Shown piece after piece: positions 45,675-54,719 of a stretch of DNA of 64,000 nt (position 1 is the first letter of the stretch; each line of letters opens with the position of its first letter). The notes under the pieces are model-generated. The model did no database searches and had not been told where the DNA came from. It saw nothing but the letters and a program-made list of their open reading frames with translations. The stretch comes from JAMXLO01 sp963794185 (lineage in GTDB: Bacteria; Pseudomonadota; Alphaproteobacteria; Acetobacterales; Acetobacteraceae), in contig CAWCDM010000096.1 in the NCBI GenBank assembly GCA_963794185.1, positions 1 to 64,000 of the forward strand, in the 5' to 3' direction. Both the position numbers and the translations under genes were made by a program.

Positions 45675-46842
45675 ATGAGTGCCCAGGGTGCGCAGACCGT
45701 CGACGACACGGTCGAAGGCGATATCGGAACGGTCCGCCAATCGGGCGCAAGGGCAGTAGAGCGGGAGGCACCGGCGCGCGAGGAGCGGGAAGAAATGCCG
45801 CTTCCGACCGAGCCGCGCACGATCTTCCTCGGCGGGCTGTTCCTCCTCGCCATGCTGACCGCGCTCTACGTCGCGGCGGAGATCGTGTTGCCGGTCGTGC
45901 TCGCGATCGTGCTGAAGCTGCTGCTGCAGCCCTTGGTACGGCTGATGGACCGGCTCCGCGTGCCGCACAGCCTCGGTGCGGTGCTTGCCATAGGCCTGCT
46001 TGTCACGGCGCTGGCCGCCCTGGTCAGCGGCATCGCCGGCCCGGCCGTCCTCGTGGGCAGGGAAGCTGCCGGACGCGATCCCGCAACTGCAGCAGAAGCT
46101 CGCTTTCCTGGCGCGCCCAATCGGCTCGCTCCAATGGATGTTCGGGCAACTGGAGGGCATTACCGGTGGAGGGACCGGTCAGCCTCAGGCTCCCGCGCCC
46201 CACTCCTTTAATATCATGGGAGCTTTGTTCGCCGGTACCGCGACGGTCGCCGCGGGGTTCTTCACCACGCTGGTGGTGCTGTTCTACCTCCTGGTCTCGG
46301 GCGAGACCTTCATGCGCCGCTTCGTCGAGATCCTGCCCAGCTTCGCCGAGAAGCGCCAGGCGGTGGAACTCACGATGGACATCGAGCGCAACGTCTCCGT
46401 CTATCTCATCACCATAACGCTGATCAACGGCGTGGTCGGATTGCTGACCTTCTGCATCATGTGGGCGTGCGGCGTGGACAGTCCGCTGCTATGGGGCGTC
46501 ATCGCCTTCGCCTTGAACTTCGTGCCGATTCTCGGCCCGATGGTCGGCATCGTGATGTTCCTGATGGCAAGCGTGTTGTCGCTCGGTGTGACGTGGTGGG
46601 CCTTGCTGCCGGTTGGCCTGTACTTCGGCGTACACGTGCTCGAGGGCGAGATCGTCACGCCCATGCTGATGGCCCGCCGCTTCACCATCAATCCAGTCGC
46701 GGTGATCCTGGCGCTGATCTTCTGGTACTGGATGTGGGGCGTGCCAGGCGCGATCCTCGCGGTGCCGATGCTGGCGATCATCAAGATCGTCTGCGACGAC
46801 CTTCGGCCACTGCGGGCCTTCGGGCATTTCCTGGAGGCATAG
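45675..46842 (+). pseudogene. AI-2E-family transporter, one frameshift
   Basis: ATG 45675 starts a polar leader, then helices IFLGGLFLLAMLTALYVAAE, IVLPVVLAIVLKLLLQPLVR. The frame breaks near 46055 (ISG/GPA...) and continues as LPDAIPQLQQKLAFLARPIG, AAGFFTTLVVLFYLLVSGET, LINGVVGLLTFCIMWACGVD and PVAVILALIFWYWMWGVPGA, the usual AI-2E/PerM C-terminus. One base in the GTGGGCAGGG area restores it. Eight helices in total as in the family; exporters or permeases of unknown substrate. Confidence 0.75.
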
Positions 46843-46851
46843 TGATCAGAT

Positions 46852-46986
46852 ACACCTCTCCCCCGAAGTGGGAGAGGTCGGCGCGCGCAGCGCGGCGGGA
46901 GAGGGTCCATCAAGCGAGCACCGCTCTGCTCCTATACCCTCTCCCGGCGCTTCGCGCCGACCTCTCCCACTTTGTGGGCGAAGTGT
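46852..46986. repeat. inverted repeat between convergent genes
   Basis: Left arm (from ACACCTCTCCCCCGAAGTGG near 46852) and right arm (to 46986) are imperfect reverse complements, each with internal hairpins around GGCGCG/CGCGCC. It separates the AI-2E gene from the convergent GNAT gene and probably ends both transcripts. Confidence 0.8.
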
Positions 46987-46992
46987 AACCAG

Positions 46993-47550
46993 CTAACTCC
47001 GCAGATGTTCGGGGATCCGCATCCCCAACCTCAGCGGCACGCTCCACAGCTCGCGCACCTGCCGCACGGTGCGAAAACCCGCGCGCAGGTATGTCGGCAG
47101 AGCGCGCGGATGATCCGCGGTGCAGGTGTTCACCGTCATGCCGCGCGGTCCCATGCGCCAGGCCGTATCGACCGCCTGGCGCAGGAACGGGTAGCCGACG
47201 CCGGCGCCGATGGCGTGCGGCATGAGACCGAAATAGCTCAGGTTGACGTCCGGCCAGCTCCGCGCGTCGAGTTCGAAGAAGCCGGCCGGCTCGCCGCCGT
47301 TGTACAGCGTGTGGATCGACACCAGCGGATCGCGCAGCAATGCGGCAAGGTGGTCATCCGGCATGGTCCGCCGTAGCCACCACACATAGTCGGCGCCGAC
47401 CGTGTTATAGACGAAGCGGTAGAAGGCGACGGTCGGCGCGGCAAGGCGCACGACCTGGAAGTCGCTCGGCAACCCCGGGGACGGACCCGGCGGCGGCCGG
47501 TCCATCCGGAGGAACGTCACCGTCACGGTGACCCGCGCCACCGGTTCCAT
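46993..47550 (-). CDS. GNAT-family N-acetyltransferase
   Basis: ATG 47550 (185 aa; an ATG at 47592 is also possible). GNAT fold: FYRFVYNTVGADYVWWLRR, VSIHTLYNGGEPAGFFELDA, and the acetyl-CoA loop region FGLMPHAIGAGVGYPFLRQA, followed by NTCTADHPRALPTYLRAGFR. The V-x-x-x-x-G/A pattern of the P-loop is seen as HAIGAGVG. Cytosolic enzyme; substrate cannot be predicted. Stands alone with the amidohydrolase 168 bases upstream on the same strand. Confidence 0.8.
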   Translation of the reverse strand: MEPVARVTVTVTFLRMDRPPPGPSPGLPSDFQVVRLAAPTVAFYRFVYNTVGADYVWWLRRTMPDDHLAALLRDPLVSIHTLYNGGEPAGFFELDARSWPDVNLSYFGLMPHAIGAGVGYPFLRQAVDTAWRMGPRGMTVNTCTADHPRALPTYLRAGFRTVRQVRELWSVPLRLGMRIPEHLRS

Positions 47551-47717
47551 TGCGTGCCCGTCTCCCCCTGCCCACGGCTGACGCCTGGTCATGGCCGGAC
47601 CGGACGATGAAGCCCGAGACTGCATGCGGTCAAGAGAAGCAGCAGGTGTGTCGCGCATGGCGCTCCCGCACGGAGGCCGAATCAAGCCCCGGCGTACCAC
47701 CACGGAGCAGGACGCGG

Positions 47718-48923
47718 TCAGGCGGCGAGACGCTGATGCCCAGGCACATCCAGCCTGAAGAACCGCGCAGCATTCAACCCGAGGATCTTCGCACGCTGCG
47801 GTTCGCTCAGCTTCGGCATCGTGCGCTCGATCGCTTCCGCCGAGTGCGGCCAGGTGCCCTCATGATGCGGATAGTCGCTGGCCCACATGAAATTATCGAC
47901 CAGGTTCCAGGCCGCGGCCAGTGCGAGTCCGGAAGGATCCTCCTGGAACGTCGCAAAGCCGTGGGCACGGTAATAGTCGCTCGGCAGTCCCTGCAGCTTC
48001 GGACGGACCCACATGTGATGTTTGCGATACGCCTCGTCCATCGCGTCGAGCAGCCAGGGGATCCAGCCGATGCCCGCCTCGATGGTGGCGAAGCGCAGCC
48101 CTTTGAACCGCTCCAGCACGCCCGAGGCGCAGAGATTCGCCACAGGCTCGATCGTCGGCGACAGCGAGTGCGTCACGTAGTTGATCACCGCCCCGCCATT
48201 GCCGCGTGCCGCACGCGGATCGCGTCCGGTGGAGACATGGAACGTGATCGGCAGGCCGGCCTCCTGGATCAACGCCCACATCGGATCGAAGTGCGGCAGA
48301 TTGTAGTTGACGTGATCGACATCGTGCCCGCCCCAGATCGGCTTGCAGGGTAGCGACAGGGCGCGGAAGCCGAGCCTGGCAACCCGCTCGATCTCGGCCA
48401 TCGCACCATCCAGGTCGCCGGTGGCGATCGCGGCGACCGGCAGCATGTTCTCGGGATGCGGCCCGAACTGCTCCCAGGCCCAGTCGTTCCAGACGCGACA
48501 CTGGGCATTGGCGAACACCGGATCGGGCGTTGCCCACATCGCCAGGCCTTTGTTGGGGAAGATGATCTCGACATCGATGCCGTCGGCGCGGTTGTCGCGA
48601 ATCCGGTCCGCCACATCGGCTCCGGCCTTGGAGCGCACCCAGTCCTCGCCCTCGAAGCTCATGACCCGGACGCGGTCGGGCCGATAGCCTTCGCAGTAGC
48701 GCCACTGCACGCCGTTGTCGTCGGTGATGATCCGCGGCACGCGCTCGCGGTACTGCGGTTCGATGCGCTTTTCCCACAGGTCGGGCGGTTCGTTGGCGTG
48801 GCTGTCGGTGGAGACGATGAAATACTTCTTCGGGTCGCCCGCCCGCACGGTGCGTTCCCATCCCGTATGTCCAGGGGTCTCGAGGCGCCAAAGATTGGGG
48901 GCGTTGATGGCGACGTCGTTCAT
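47718..48923 (-). CDS. amidohydrolase-family (COG2159-type) metal-dependent hydrolase
   Basis: ATG 48923, 401 aa. Reads YFIVSTDSHANEPPDLWEKR with the metal-site DxHxNE-like pair, GIDVEIIFPNKGLAMWATPD, LPITFHVSTGRDPRAARG, RFATIEAGIGWIPWLLDAMD and DNFMWASDYPHHEGTWPHSA with the late catalytic Asp. This matches amidohydrolase 2 proteins such as uracil-type or aromatic decarboxylases that act on ring carboxylates. First gene read after the DUF35/thiolase pair on the same strand, so likely in one operon with them. Confidence 0.8.
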   Translation of the reverse strand: MNDVAINAPNLWRLETPGHTGWERTVRAGDPKKYFIVSTDSHANEPPDLWEKRIEPQYRERVPRIITDDNGVQWRYCEGYRPDRVRVMSFEGEDWVRSKAGADVADRIRDNRADGIDVEIIFPNKGLAMWATPDPVFANAQCRVWNDWAWEQFGPHPENMLPVAAIATGDLDGAMAEIERVARLGFRALSLPCKPIWGGHDVDHVNYNLPHFDPMWALIQEAGLPITFHVSTGRDPRAARGNGGAVINYVTHSLSPTIEPVANLCASGVLERFKGLRFATIEAGIGWIPWLLDAMDEAYRKHHMWVRPKLQGLPSDYYRAHGFATFQEDPSGLALAAAWNLVDNFMWASDYPHHEGTWPHSAEAIERTMPKLSEPQRAKILGLNAARFFRLDVPGHQRLAA

Positions 48924-48936
48924 GCGATCCTCCGTC

Positions 48937-49371
48937 CTAAGCGGGGCGCCACTGCACCAGCGTATACGGTGTGGCGGCGTCATCATGTGGTTCGAATACG
49001 GCCTCGACGGCCGCGCCGATCGTGACCTCCTGTTGCGGGTCGCCAAGCAGGTTGCCCAGCATGCGGACATTTCCCGCCTGCGGCAGTTCGACGAGCACGG
49101 CGATGTAGGGGCCATGGTTCTTGAGCGCCGGATGGACCGGATGCCAGCAGCGCGTCCAGGTCCAGATCTTCCCCCGTCCGTCGACCGCGACCCAGCGCAT
49201 GTCCCACGACCGGCAATGATGGCAGAGCCATTCCGGCCCCCATTGCCAGGTATTGCAGGCGCCGCAGCGCTGAACCTTCAGCACGCCCTGCCGCGTGGCC
49301 TCCCAATAGGGCAGGTCGAGCTTGTCGCTTTCGGTGACGGGGGCGGGAAGGCCGGGCGGCAGGTAGGTCAT
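48937..49371 (-). CDS. DUF35 Zn-ribbon/OB-fold acyl-CoA-binding protein
   Basis: ATG 49371 overlaps the thiolase stop by one base (TGATG). The 144-aa protein has a Zn ribbon, VQRCGACNTWQWGPEWLCHHC (given in parts: CxxC and CxxC at about residues 36-53), and an OB fold, TRCWHPVHPALKNHGPYIAV. Such proteins bind CoA thioesters and form a complex with thiolase-like partners, notably in steroid and other side-chain degradation. The tight spacing with the thiolase gene supports that complex. Confidence 0.8.
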   Translation of the reverse strand: MTYLPPGLPAPVTESDKLDLPYWEATRQGVLKVQRCGACNTWQWGPEWLCHHCRSWDMRWVAVDGRGKIWTWTRCWHPVHPALKNHGPYIAVLVELPQAGNVRMLGNLLGDPQQEVTIGAAVEAVFEPHDDAATPYTLVQWRPA

Positions 49372-50558
49372 CACAGGGTCTCCTGCGAGCCGACGATCAT
49401 CGTGGAAACCGGCGTCACCATGGGACCGGCGATGACGCCGGCGACATGCGCATCGGGCACCTGGGCGGTCGATTGGCCGCGGATCTGCCGCACCGCCTCG
49501 ATCTGCAGTTCGAGCCCGTGCATGTAGCATTCGGCCAGGTTGCCGCCGCTGGTGTTCAGCGGCAGTTTTCCTGACGGCGCCAGCAGGTTCTCCAGCGTGA
49601 GGAACTCGTTCGCCTCCTCGGGCTTGAAGAAGCCGTGCTCGGCCATGCTCATCAGCACGCCGCCGGTGAAGTTCTCGTAGCTCTGCAGCACGTCGACATC
49701 GCCGGGTCCGAGCTTCGCCATCTCCCACAGATGCGGCGCCACCGGTCCGAAGCTGGAGGAGGCGAAGTCCGGCGCGTTGAACGAACGGGCGGCGTTGCGA
49801 TGGTCGGAACCCTGCGCCACCGCCAGCACATAGGCCGGCTTGTGGCGGAAGTCCTTCGCACGCTCCGCCGAAACCAGGATCAGCGCGGCGGCGCCGTCAT
49901 TCTCCTGGCAGCAGTCGAACAGCCGATATGGTTCCGAGATCCAGCGCGACGCGTCGTACATCTCCTCGGTCAGCGGACGGCCGTACATCACCGCGCGCGG
50001 ATTGGCCTGCGCATGATGGTACGACGCCATGGCCAGTGCGCGCATCGCCTCGCGGCGGATGCCGTGCTCGTGCATGTAGCGCATGAACTTCAGCGCGTAT
50101 TTCTGGGCCGGCACGAAGATGCCGTAAGGGTTGATCAGCGCGTTGTCGCCGCTGACGGTGCCGCCGGCCGCGGCACGGCCGAAGCGCTGGAACTGGCCCT
50201 GCGCCAAGGCACGATACACCACCACGATGTCGGCCTGGCCGGTGACGATGGCAGCGGCGGCGTTGCCGACCGCGGCCGCGCCGCCACCCCCGCCGCCGCC
50301 CCACTGCATGTTCGACAGCCGCAGCTCCTTCGTGCCGAGTGCGGCGGCAAGCCGCGAAGGATCGTTGCGATCGTTGCTGTAGGACGCGAAGCTGTCGATC
50401 TCGCGCGGATCGATCCCGGCGTCCTCGGCCGCCGCCAGGATCGCCATCAGCGCCAGCTTGAACTCGGGTTCCGGCGACTGGCCGTGCCTGTAGTAGGTCG
50501 TTTCGCCGATCCCGACGATCGCCACCTTGCCGCGCAGGCTGCGCGTGCCGAGTGTCAT
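49371..50558 (-). CDS. thiolase-family protein (lipid-transfer/acetyl-CoA acetyltransferase-like)
   Basis: ATG 50558, 395 aa. Thiolase fold: GKVAIVGIGETTYYRHGQSP, AAEDAGIDPREIDSFASYSN, GGGGGAAAVGNAAAAIVTGQ and SYENFTGGVLMSMAEHGFFK, LNTSGGNLAECYMHGLELQI. The usual nucleophilic Cys position (CSSG-type) is not obvious; at that site the text reads NMQWGGGGGG. It is thus of the SCP-x/LTP-like group, which work with DUF35 proteins as aldolases or thiolases. Divergent from the LLM oxidoreductase at 50690, with a 130-base shared promoter region. Confidence 0.8.
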   Translation of the reverse strand: MTLGTRSLRGKVAIVGIGETTYYRHGQSPEPEFKLALMAILAAAEDAGIDPREIDSFASYSNDRNDPSRLAAALGTKELRLSNMQWGGGGGGGAAAVGNAAAAIVTGQADIVVVYRALAQGQFQRFGRAAAGGTVSGDNALINPYGIFVPAQKYALKFMRYMHEHGIRREAMRALAMASYHHAQANPRAVMYGRPLTEEMYDASRWISEPYRLFDCCQENDGAAALILVSAERAKDFRHKPAYVLAVAQGSDHRNAARSFNAPDFASSSFGPVAPHLWEMAKLGPGDVDVLQSYENFTGGVLMSMAEHGFFKPEEANEFLTLENLLAPSGKLPLNTSGGNLAECYMHGLELQIEAVRQIRGQSTAQVPDAHVAGVIAGPMVTPVSTMIVGSQETL

Positions 50559-50689
50559 GCGGCTCCTCCGTCCGTGCCGGGCCTGCGCCCATTGTCAGTG
50601 GGACCGGAAGAGGGATACATACTCATCGGTATGTTGTCCATCCTGGCAGTATGTATCTGCCGGCCTGGAACTCGATCAGGAGGAACCGC

Positions 50690-51823
50690 ATGGACGTCGG
50701 CATTCAAATGATCTTCTCGACCTATGGCTGGACCGGCATGAGCGACCGCGAGGCCTGGCAGCAGGAGATCCGTCTGGCACGGCTGGCCGACGAGCTGGGG
50801 TTCGACGTCATCTGGTCGGTGGAGCATCACTTCTTCGACTATTCGTTCTGCCCCGACAACACGCAGCTTCTGTCGTATCTGGCGCCGCTCTGCACGCACG
50901 CGGACCTCGGAACGGCGGCGATCATCCTGCCGTGGAACGACCCGCTGCGCGTGGCGGAGAAGGTGTCGGTGCTCGATCTGCTGAGCAACGGCCGGGTCAG
51001 GCTGGGGATCGGCCGTGGTCTGGCACGGCGCGAGTTCGCCGCCTTCCGCGGCAGCATGGACGATTCGCGCGAGCGGTTCGACGAAGCCTCGGCGATGATC
51101 CTCGAGGCGCTGCGTACCGGGTTCATCGAGGGGCATGGGAAATTCTATCCGCAGCCGAGGATCGAGATTCGGCCACGCCCTGAACGCAGCTTCGAAGGAC
51201 GCACCTATGCTGTCGCTTCCAGCGAGGACTCGATCGAAGCGGCCGCGCGACTGAAGGCGCGCATGCTGATGTTCGCCGACCGGCCGTGGCCTGCTCGCCT
51301 GCCGGGAATCGAGCGCTATCGCGCGCTGTATGCGCAGTACAACGGTGTTGCCGCGGCACCGGTGGTGACTGCCGATCAATGCATCTGCGCTGCCACGTCG
51401 GACGAGGCGAACGAACTGGCGGAACGCCACATGGCGAGCTTCGTCGACAGCAATCTCGAGCATTACGAGCTGATGAGCACCCACTTCGCCACCGCGAAGG
51501 GCTATGACGCCTATGCGAAGAAGTCGGAGCTGGCGCGTTCCGCGGGTCGCGACGGTCTGGTGAATGCGCTGTTGCAGGTGGCCGTTCGCGGCACGCCCGA
51601 GCAGGTGCTGCGCGCCTACGAGGAGCGACGCAGCCTGCTGGGCGACTTCGAACTCAACAGCTCGTTCCGGTTTGGTGGAATCCCGCTGGCGAAGGCGGAA
51701 GCTTCGATGCGCCTGTTCGCAAAGGAGGTGATGCCGGTGCTCAAGGGGTGGAAAGCCGCGACGCAGCCCGCGCACGTCGCGTCGAACGAGACCAGCGGAG
51801 CAACCGCCACCGTGCACGCCTGA
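50690..51823 (+). CDS. LLM-class flavin-dependent oxidoreductase
   Basis: ATG 50690 with strong Shine-Dalgarno (AGGAGGAACCGC). 377 aa. Luciferase-like barrel: MDVGIQMIFSTYGWTGMSDR, LGFDVIWSVEHHFFDYSFC, PWNDPLRVAEKVSVLDLLSN, RVRLGIGRGLARREFAAFRG. Uses reduced flavin and O2. Divergent from thiolase/DUF35/amidohydrolase, suggesting joint control in a degradation pathway. Paralogue of the LLM gene at 26518 but clearly distinct in sequence. Confidence 0.85.
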   Translation: MDVGIQMIFSTYGWTGMSDREAWQQEIRLARLADELGFDVIWSVEHHFFDYSFCPDNTQLLSYLAPLCTHADLGTAAIILPWNDPLRVAEKVSVLDLLSNGRVRLGIGRGLARREFAAFRGSMDDSRERFDEASAMILEALRTGFIEGHGKFYPQPRIEIRPRPERSFEGRTYAVASSEDSIEAAARLKARMLMFADRPWPARLPGIERYRALYAQYNGVAAAPVVTADQCICAATSDEANELAERHMASFVDSNLEHYELMSTHFATAKGYDAYAKKSELARSAGRDGLVNALLQVAVRGTPEQVLRAYEERRSLLGDFELNSSFRFGGIPLAKAEASMRLFAKEVMPVLKGWKAATQPAHVASNETSGATATVHA

Positions 51824-52577
51824 TCGGGGATTTCTCAGTCCCGACGCTGCGTGAGGACACCGCCTCTTCTCGTAATCACCGCGAATGCGTTGTATCTGAC
51901 GCTTTCACGTGGATCCTTGGCACTCCCCGCGTCGTGCATCGGGATCGCTGTTCGGGGACGTTGATACAGGGTGGCGCATGGAAAAGCCACATGACGGCTG
52001 ACATCAGCCCCGCTTTTCACCCACAATCCTCAACGAATTTCGGCACTCGACAGGAAAGCTGTGTCATGCGCGGGTGTCTGCGCTGCTGTTCGGTTGAATT
52101 CAGAAAAGGCCAAGCTTCTGCAGCAGGGTAGGCTAAGCCGACGATCCTTGTCAGTTTCTGAAGGAAGCAGTGGCCGGCTGTCCGAGCCACGTGCCAACGG
52201 TCCTGCCATAGCGCTGCCCGCTCCCCGTGCGTCTTGGCGTATGTGCGGAGGTCCCTTTCGAGGTCTCCAAGGATGGCTTCGATGCGGGCTGGCATGGCGA
52301 CACATGCCAGAACCTGTTCAGCACCATGTGGCACACGTGCGCCCACTGTCGCCATTACCCTGTGGTGATTTGCCTCGCGCTTCAAACGGCCCGCAAGCTG
52401 GCCCGCTCTCCACACTTCCGTCGCCCCTTCCGATTCTTGGCGGCCGACCCTTGTGAGCGAGCCGGTCCAGAACGCCCGCCACAGCAAGGCCCCGGAGGGT
52501 CGGGGAGCGTGAGGGCGGGCGGCGGTGGAAAATCGGCGCCATATGCCCAGGCTCCGACCCAGAAGCGGAGGCACATC
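51824..52577. other. no confidently assigned gene; possible unrecognised reverse frame
   Basis: On the reverse strand about 52380 to 52017 the frame reads ARIEAILGDLERDLRTYAKT, LWQDRWHVARTAGHCFLQKL and ends VPKFVEDCG. It looks like protein, but its 5' part would overlap the plus-strand gene at 52578 and no family is recognised. It may be the remains of an older gene. Confidence 0.35.
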
Positions 52578-52961
52578 ATGGCCCAGCGCCCGACACCTGT
52601 CGACGAGAAGCGTGATCCGAAGGTGCAACCCATCAAGCCGGCTGGACGCTCGGCGCAGGACAGAAAGAAGCGTGCAGGTCGTGAGGGCAAGAACCCCGTC
52701 AACATCGAACAGGCCATCGCGCGTCACTCTGCCGGTAGCCGCGACTTGGCCCCGGACATCGGCGTCGCTGCGAAGGACATCACGCTCACGCAGGCCGTCG
52801 ACCAGATCATCGCGCGTCTCGCTGCCGGTACCCCCGAGGACATCGCCGCCACGCAGGACATCGATCGGATCATCGCGCGTCTCGATGCTGGTATTCCTGA
52901 GGAGCAGAAAGCGATGGACGCATTGCTCTCCCGGTTGCGCACCGCCCGGATCGCCGCATAG
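52578..52961 (+). CDS. hypothetical protein with internal helical repeats, 127 aa
   Basis: ATG 52578 behind AGCGGAGGC. Basic N-terminus (VQPIKPAGRSAQDRKKRAGR), then three related helical units of about 15-20 residues: NIEQAIARHSAGSRDLAP, LTQAVDQIIARLAAGTPEDI and TQDIDRIIARLDAGIPEEQK. The TAG stop at 52959-52961 is followed in the same frame by 24 codons that look like the N-terminus of the next protein. Function unknown. Confidence 0.65.
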   Translation: MAQRPTPVDEKRDPKVQPIKPAGRSAQDRKKRAGREGKNPVNIEQAIARHSAGSRDLAPDIGVAAKDITLTQAVDQIIARLAAGTPEDIAATQDIDRIIARLDAGIPEEQKAMDALLSRLRTARIAA

Positions 52962-53297
52962 CTCGCGGCGCTTGGTGCGCTCGGCAGCTGGTGGGCAATC
53001 GCCCGCAAGGTCGAAGACCTGTTTGAGCTCCAGACCATGGTTCGCGAGTCACTCCAGATCGTGGACGAGCGGCTGAAGGCTCTCGAAGGCCGCATGATCC
53101 GGCTCGAGGCTGAGCAAACCCAGATTATCACCGAGGCGCGCAGCGCGGCGACAGCGGCATCCACGATGGTGGCGGGCAACGTTATCTCCGATGTGGTGAC
53201 CCGCATCACGCGCCTCGAACGTCGGCCGGATCGGATCGAGCGACGACGTCTACCGCCACCGAAAAACGGCTCACGCGCGTCGCGAGACCTCTGTTAG
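52962..53297 (+). CDS. coiled-coil hypothetical protein, start unclear after in-frame amber
   Basis: The frame directly after the amber codon reads LAALGALGSWWAIARKVEDL, FELQTMVRESLQIVDERLKA and LEGRMIRLEAEQTQIITEAR. Related small proteins have a short membrane start (ALGAxWxIAxKVEDLxxLQ) and a long coiled coil. The only in-frame ATG is 53037, which would drop the membrane part. So either the original start codon was lost by deletion, or translation enters from the previous gene. Ends at 53297. Function unknown. Confidence 0.55.
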   Translation, partial: LAALGALGSWWAIARKVEDLFELQTMVRESLQIVDERLKALEGRMIRLEAEQTQIITEARSAATAASTMVAGNVISDVVTRITRLERRPDRIERRRLPPPKNGSRASRDLC

Positions 53298-53429
53298 CAC
53301 CGATACTCTAACCCACACCGGACAGCGCATCGGGCGGCAGGCCTGAGCGAATCCAGTAGTGCATTTGCGGGGATGACGACACGATCGGAAGGCTGTTCGC
53401 AACCGACGCATTTGATGCGCGGCGGGTCC

Positions 53430-53996
53430 TCAGCGAGCCATGTTGCCGCCCGGCACCCACAGCACATCGTCGGCGCCGTTGCCGTTCAGCGCGCGGGCCA
53501 GCACGAACAGATGGTCGGACAGCCGGTTGAGATAACGCACCAGCGCAGGCGTCACCGGTTCCTCCGCTCCCAGCCGCACCACCGCGCGCTCCGCCCGGCG
53601 CGCCACAGTGCGCGCAAGATGGGCGTGCGCCGCTCCGGCAGTGCCGCCCGGCAGGATGAAGCTCGTGAGCCTCGGCTGCGTGGCATTCATCGCATCGATC
53701 TCGGCCTCCAGCCGGACAACCGGTACATCGGTCAGGCGCAGCCGGTCGCCGCCCTCGCCCGGCACCGACAGATCGGCGCCCGCATCGAACAGATCGTTCT
53801 GGATCCGTGCGAGCATGGCATCCACATCCGGCGTCGCCCACGTTGCCACACGCAGCACGCCGATTACCGCGTTGGTTTCATCCACCGCGCCGATCGCCTC
53901 GATGCGCGGTGCATCCTTGCGCAGCCGCGCGCCGTCACCGAGCGAGGTCTCACCCCCATCGCCCCCGCGTGTCACCACCTTGTCGATCCGCACCAT
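53430..53996 (-). CDS. PduO-type cob(I)yrinic acid a,c-diamide adenosyltransferase
   Basis: ATG 53996, 188 aa. N-terminal ATP loop VRIDKVVTRGGDGGETSLGD (TRxGDxGxT), then PRIEAIGAVDETNAVIGVLR, LTSFILPGGTAGAAHAHLAR, TVARRAERAVVRL with the conserved RxxxRxAER region, and a C-terminal VRYLNRLSDHLFVLARALN. These trimeric enzymes attach adenosine to cob(I)alamin to make coenzyme B12. Directly after the tonB gene (9 bases after its stop) and part of the same reverse-strand run as the ABC importer, which fits B12 uptake followed by activation. Confidence 0.9.
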   Translation of the reverse strand: MVRIDKVVTRGGDGGETSLGDGARLRKDAPRIEAIGAVDETNAVIGVLRVATWATPDVDAMLARIQNDLFDAGADLSVPGEGGDRLRLTDVPVVRLEAEIDAMNATQPRLTSFILPGGTAGAAHAHLARTVARRAERAVVRLGAEEPVTPALVRYLNRLSDHLFVLARALNGNGADDVLWVPGGNMAR

Positions 53997-54005
53997 CGCG
54001 TCCTG

Positions 54006-54719
54006 TCACTCCAGTTGGAACGTCACACGCATCGGCATGTCGAACGGGATGGGCTGGCCATCCTTCACCGCCGGCAGGAAATGCCAGGCTGCCACCGCGT
54101 CGCGCGCCGCCCGGTCGAGCGACGCATGGCCGGAACTCTTCAACACATCGACACCACTGGCCAGCCCCTCCGGCGAGACGTGGATCAGCAGAATCACCGC
54201 ACCTTGTTCGGCACGGCGCACGGCCTCGAGCGGATAGACCGGCTCCCGGTTGCGGGACTTCGCATCGATGCTGGCCGGAATCACGTGTTCGCCGATGACG
54301 AAGGCGTTGGTCTCGCTGTCGTTGCCGGGAAGGTTGATCTCCGGCGCCCGCATGGCCTGCTGGACCGGCGGCGAGGGGACAGGCGGTGTCGGCCCGCTCG
54401 GCTGGGCAGGATCGGGCGATGGCGCTGCCGGCGGCGGAGGCGACGGCACCTGCTCCTCCGCCTCGGTGGTGTCAGGCGGCGGCGGAAGGACTGGAGCGGG
54501 CGGCGCAGGCTGTTCCGGTGCCGCCGATGCGGCGATTTCGGGTGCGGGCTCGGGCGGCGCGGTCGCCGGACCGGCGCCCTGGCTTTCCACCATGACCAGT
54601 TCGACCGCGCCTTCCTTGTCCGGCGCATCCTTTGGCTGCGGGCCACGGCCGAACCAGACCAGCAGGCCAACCAGCAGAATGGCGTGCAGGCCAAGTGAAA
54701 TTACGGCGAAGCGGCGCAT
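54006..54719 (-). CDS. tonB: TonB energy-transducing protein
   Basis: ATG 54719 overlaps the ATPase stop by one base. The 237-aa protein has one N-terminal helix (FAVISLGLHAILLVGLLVWF), a Pro-rich stretch (residues about 60-125) and the C-terminal TonB domain: REPVYPLEAVRRAEQGAVIL, LIHVSPEGLASGVDVLKSSG, FLPAVKDGQPIPF. It links the inner-membrane ExbBD motor to outer-membrane receptors. ExbB, ExbD and a receptor are not in the window. Co-encoding with an ABC importer and PduO points to use in cobalamin uptake. Confidence 0.85.
   Translation of the reverse strand: MRRFAVISLGLHAILLVGLLVWFGRGPQPKDAPDKEGAVELVMVESQGAGPATAPPEPAPEIAASAAPEQPAPPAPVLPPPPDTTEAEEQVPSPPPPAAPSPDPAQPSGPTPPVPSPPVQQAMRAPEINLPGNDSETNAFVIGEHVIPASIDAKSRNREPVYPLEAVRRAEQGAVILLIHVSPEGLASGVDVLKSSGHASLDRAARDAVAAWHFLPAVKDGQPIPFDMPMRVTFQLE

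Noticed and set aside
52381..52727. 5' part of the reverse frame 52727-52017
   Set aside because: It overlaps the better supported plus-strand gene at 52578 and reads as low-complexity Arg/Ala-rich sequence.
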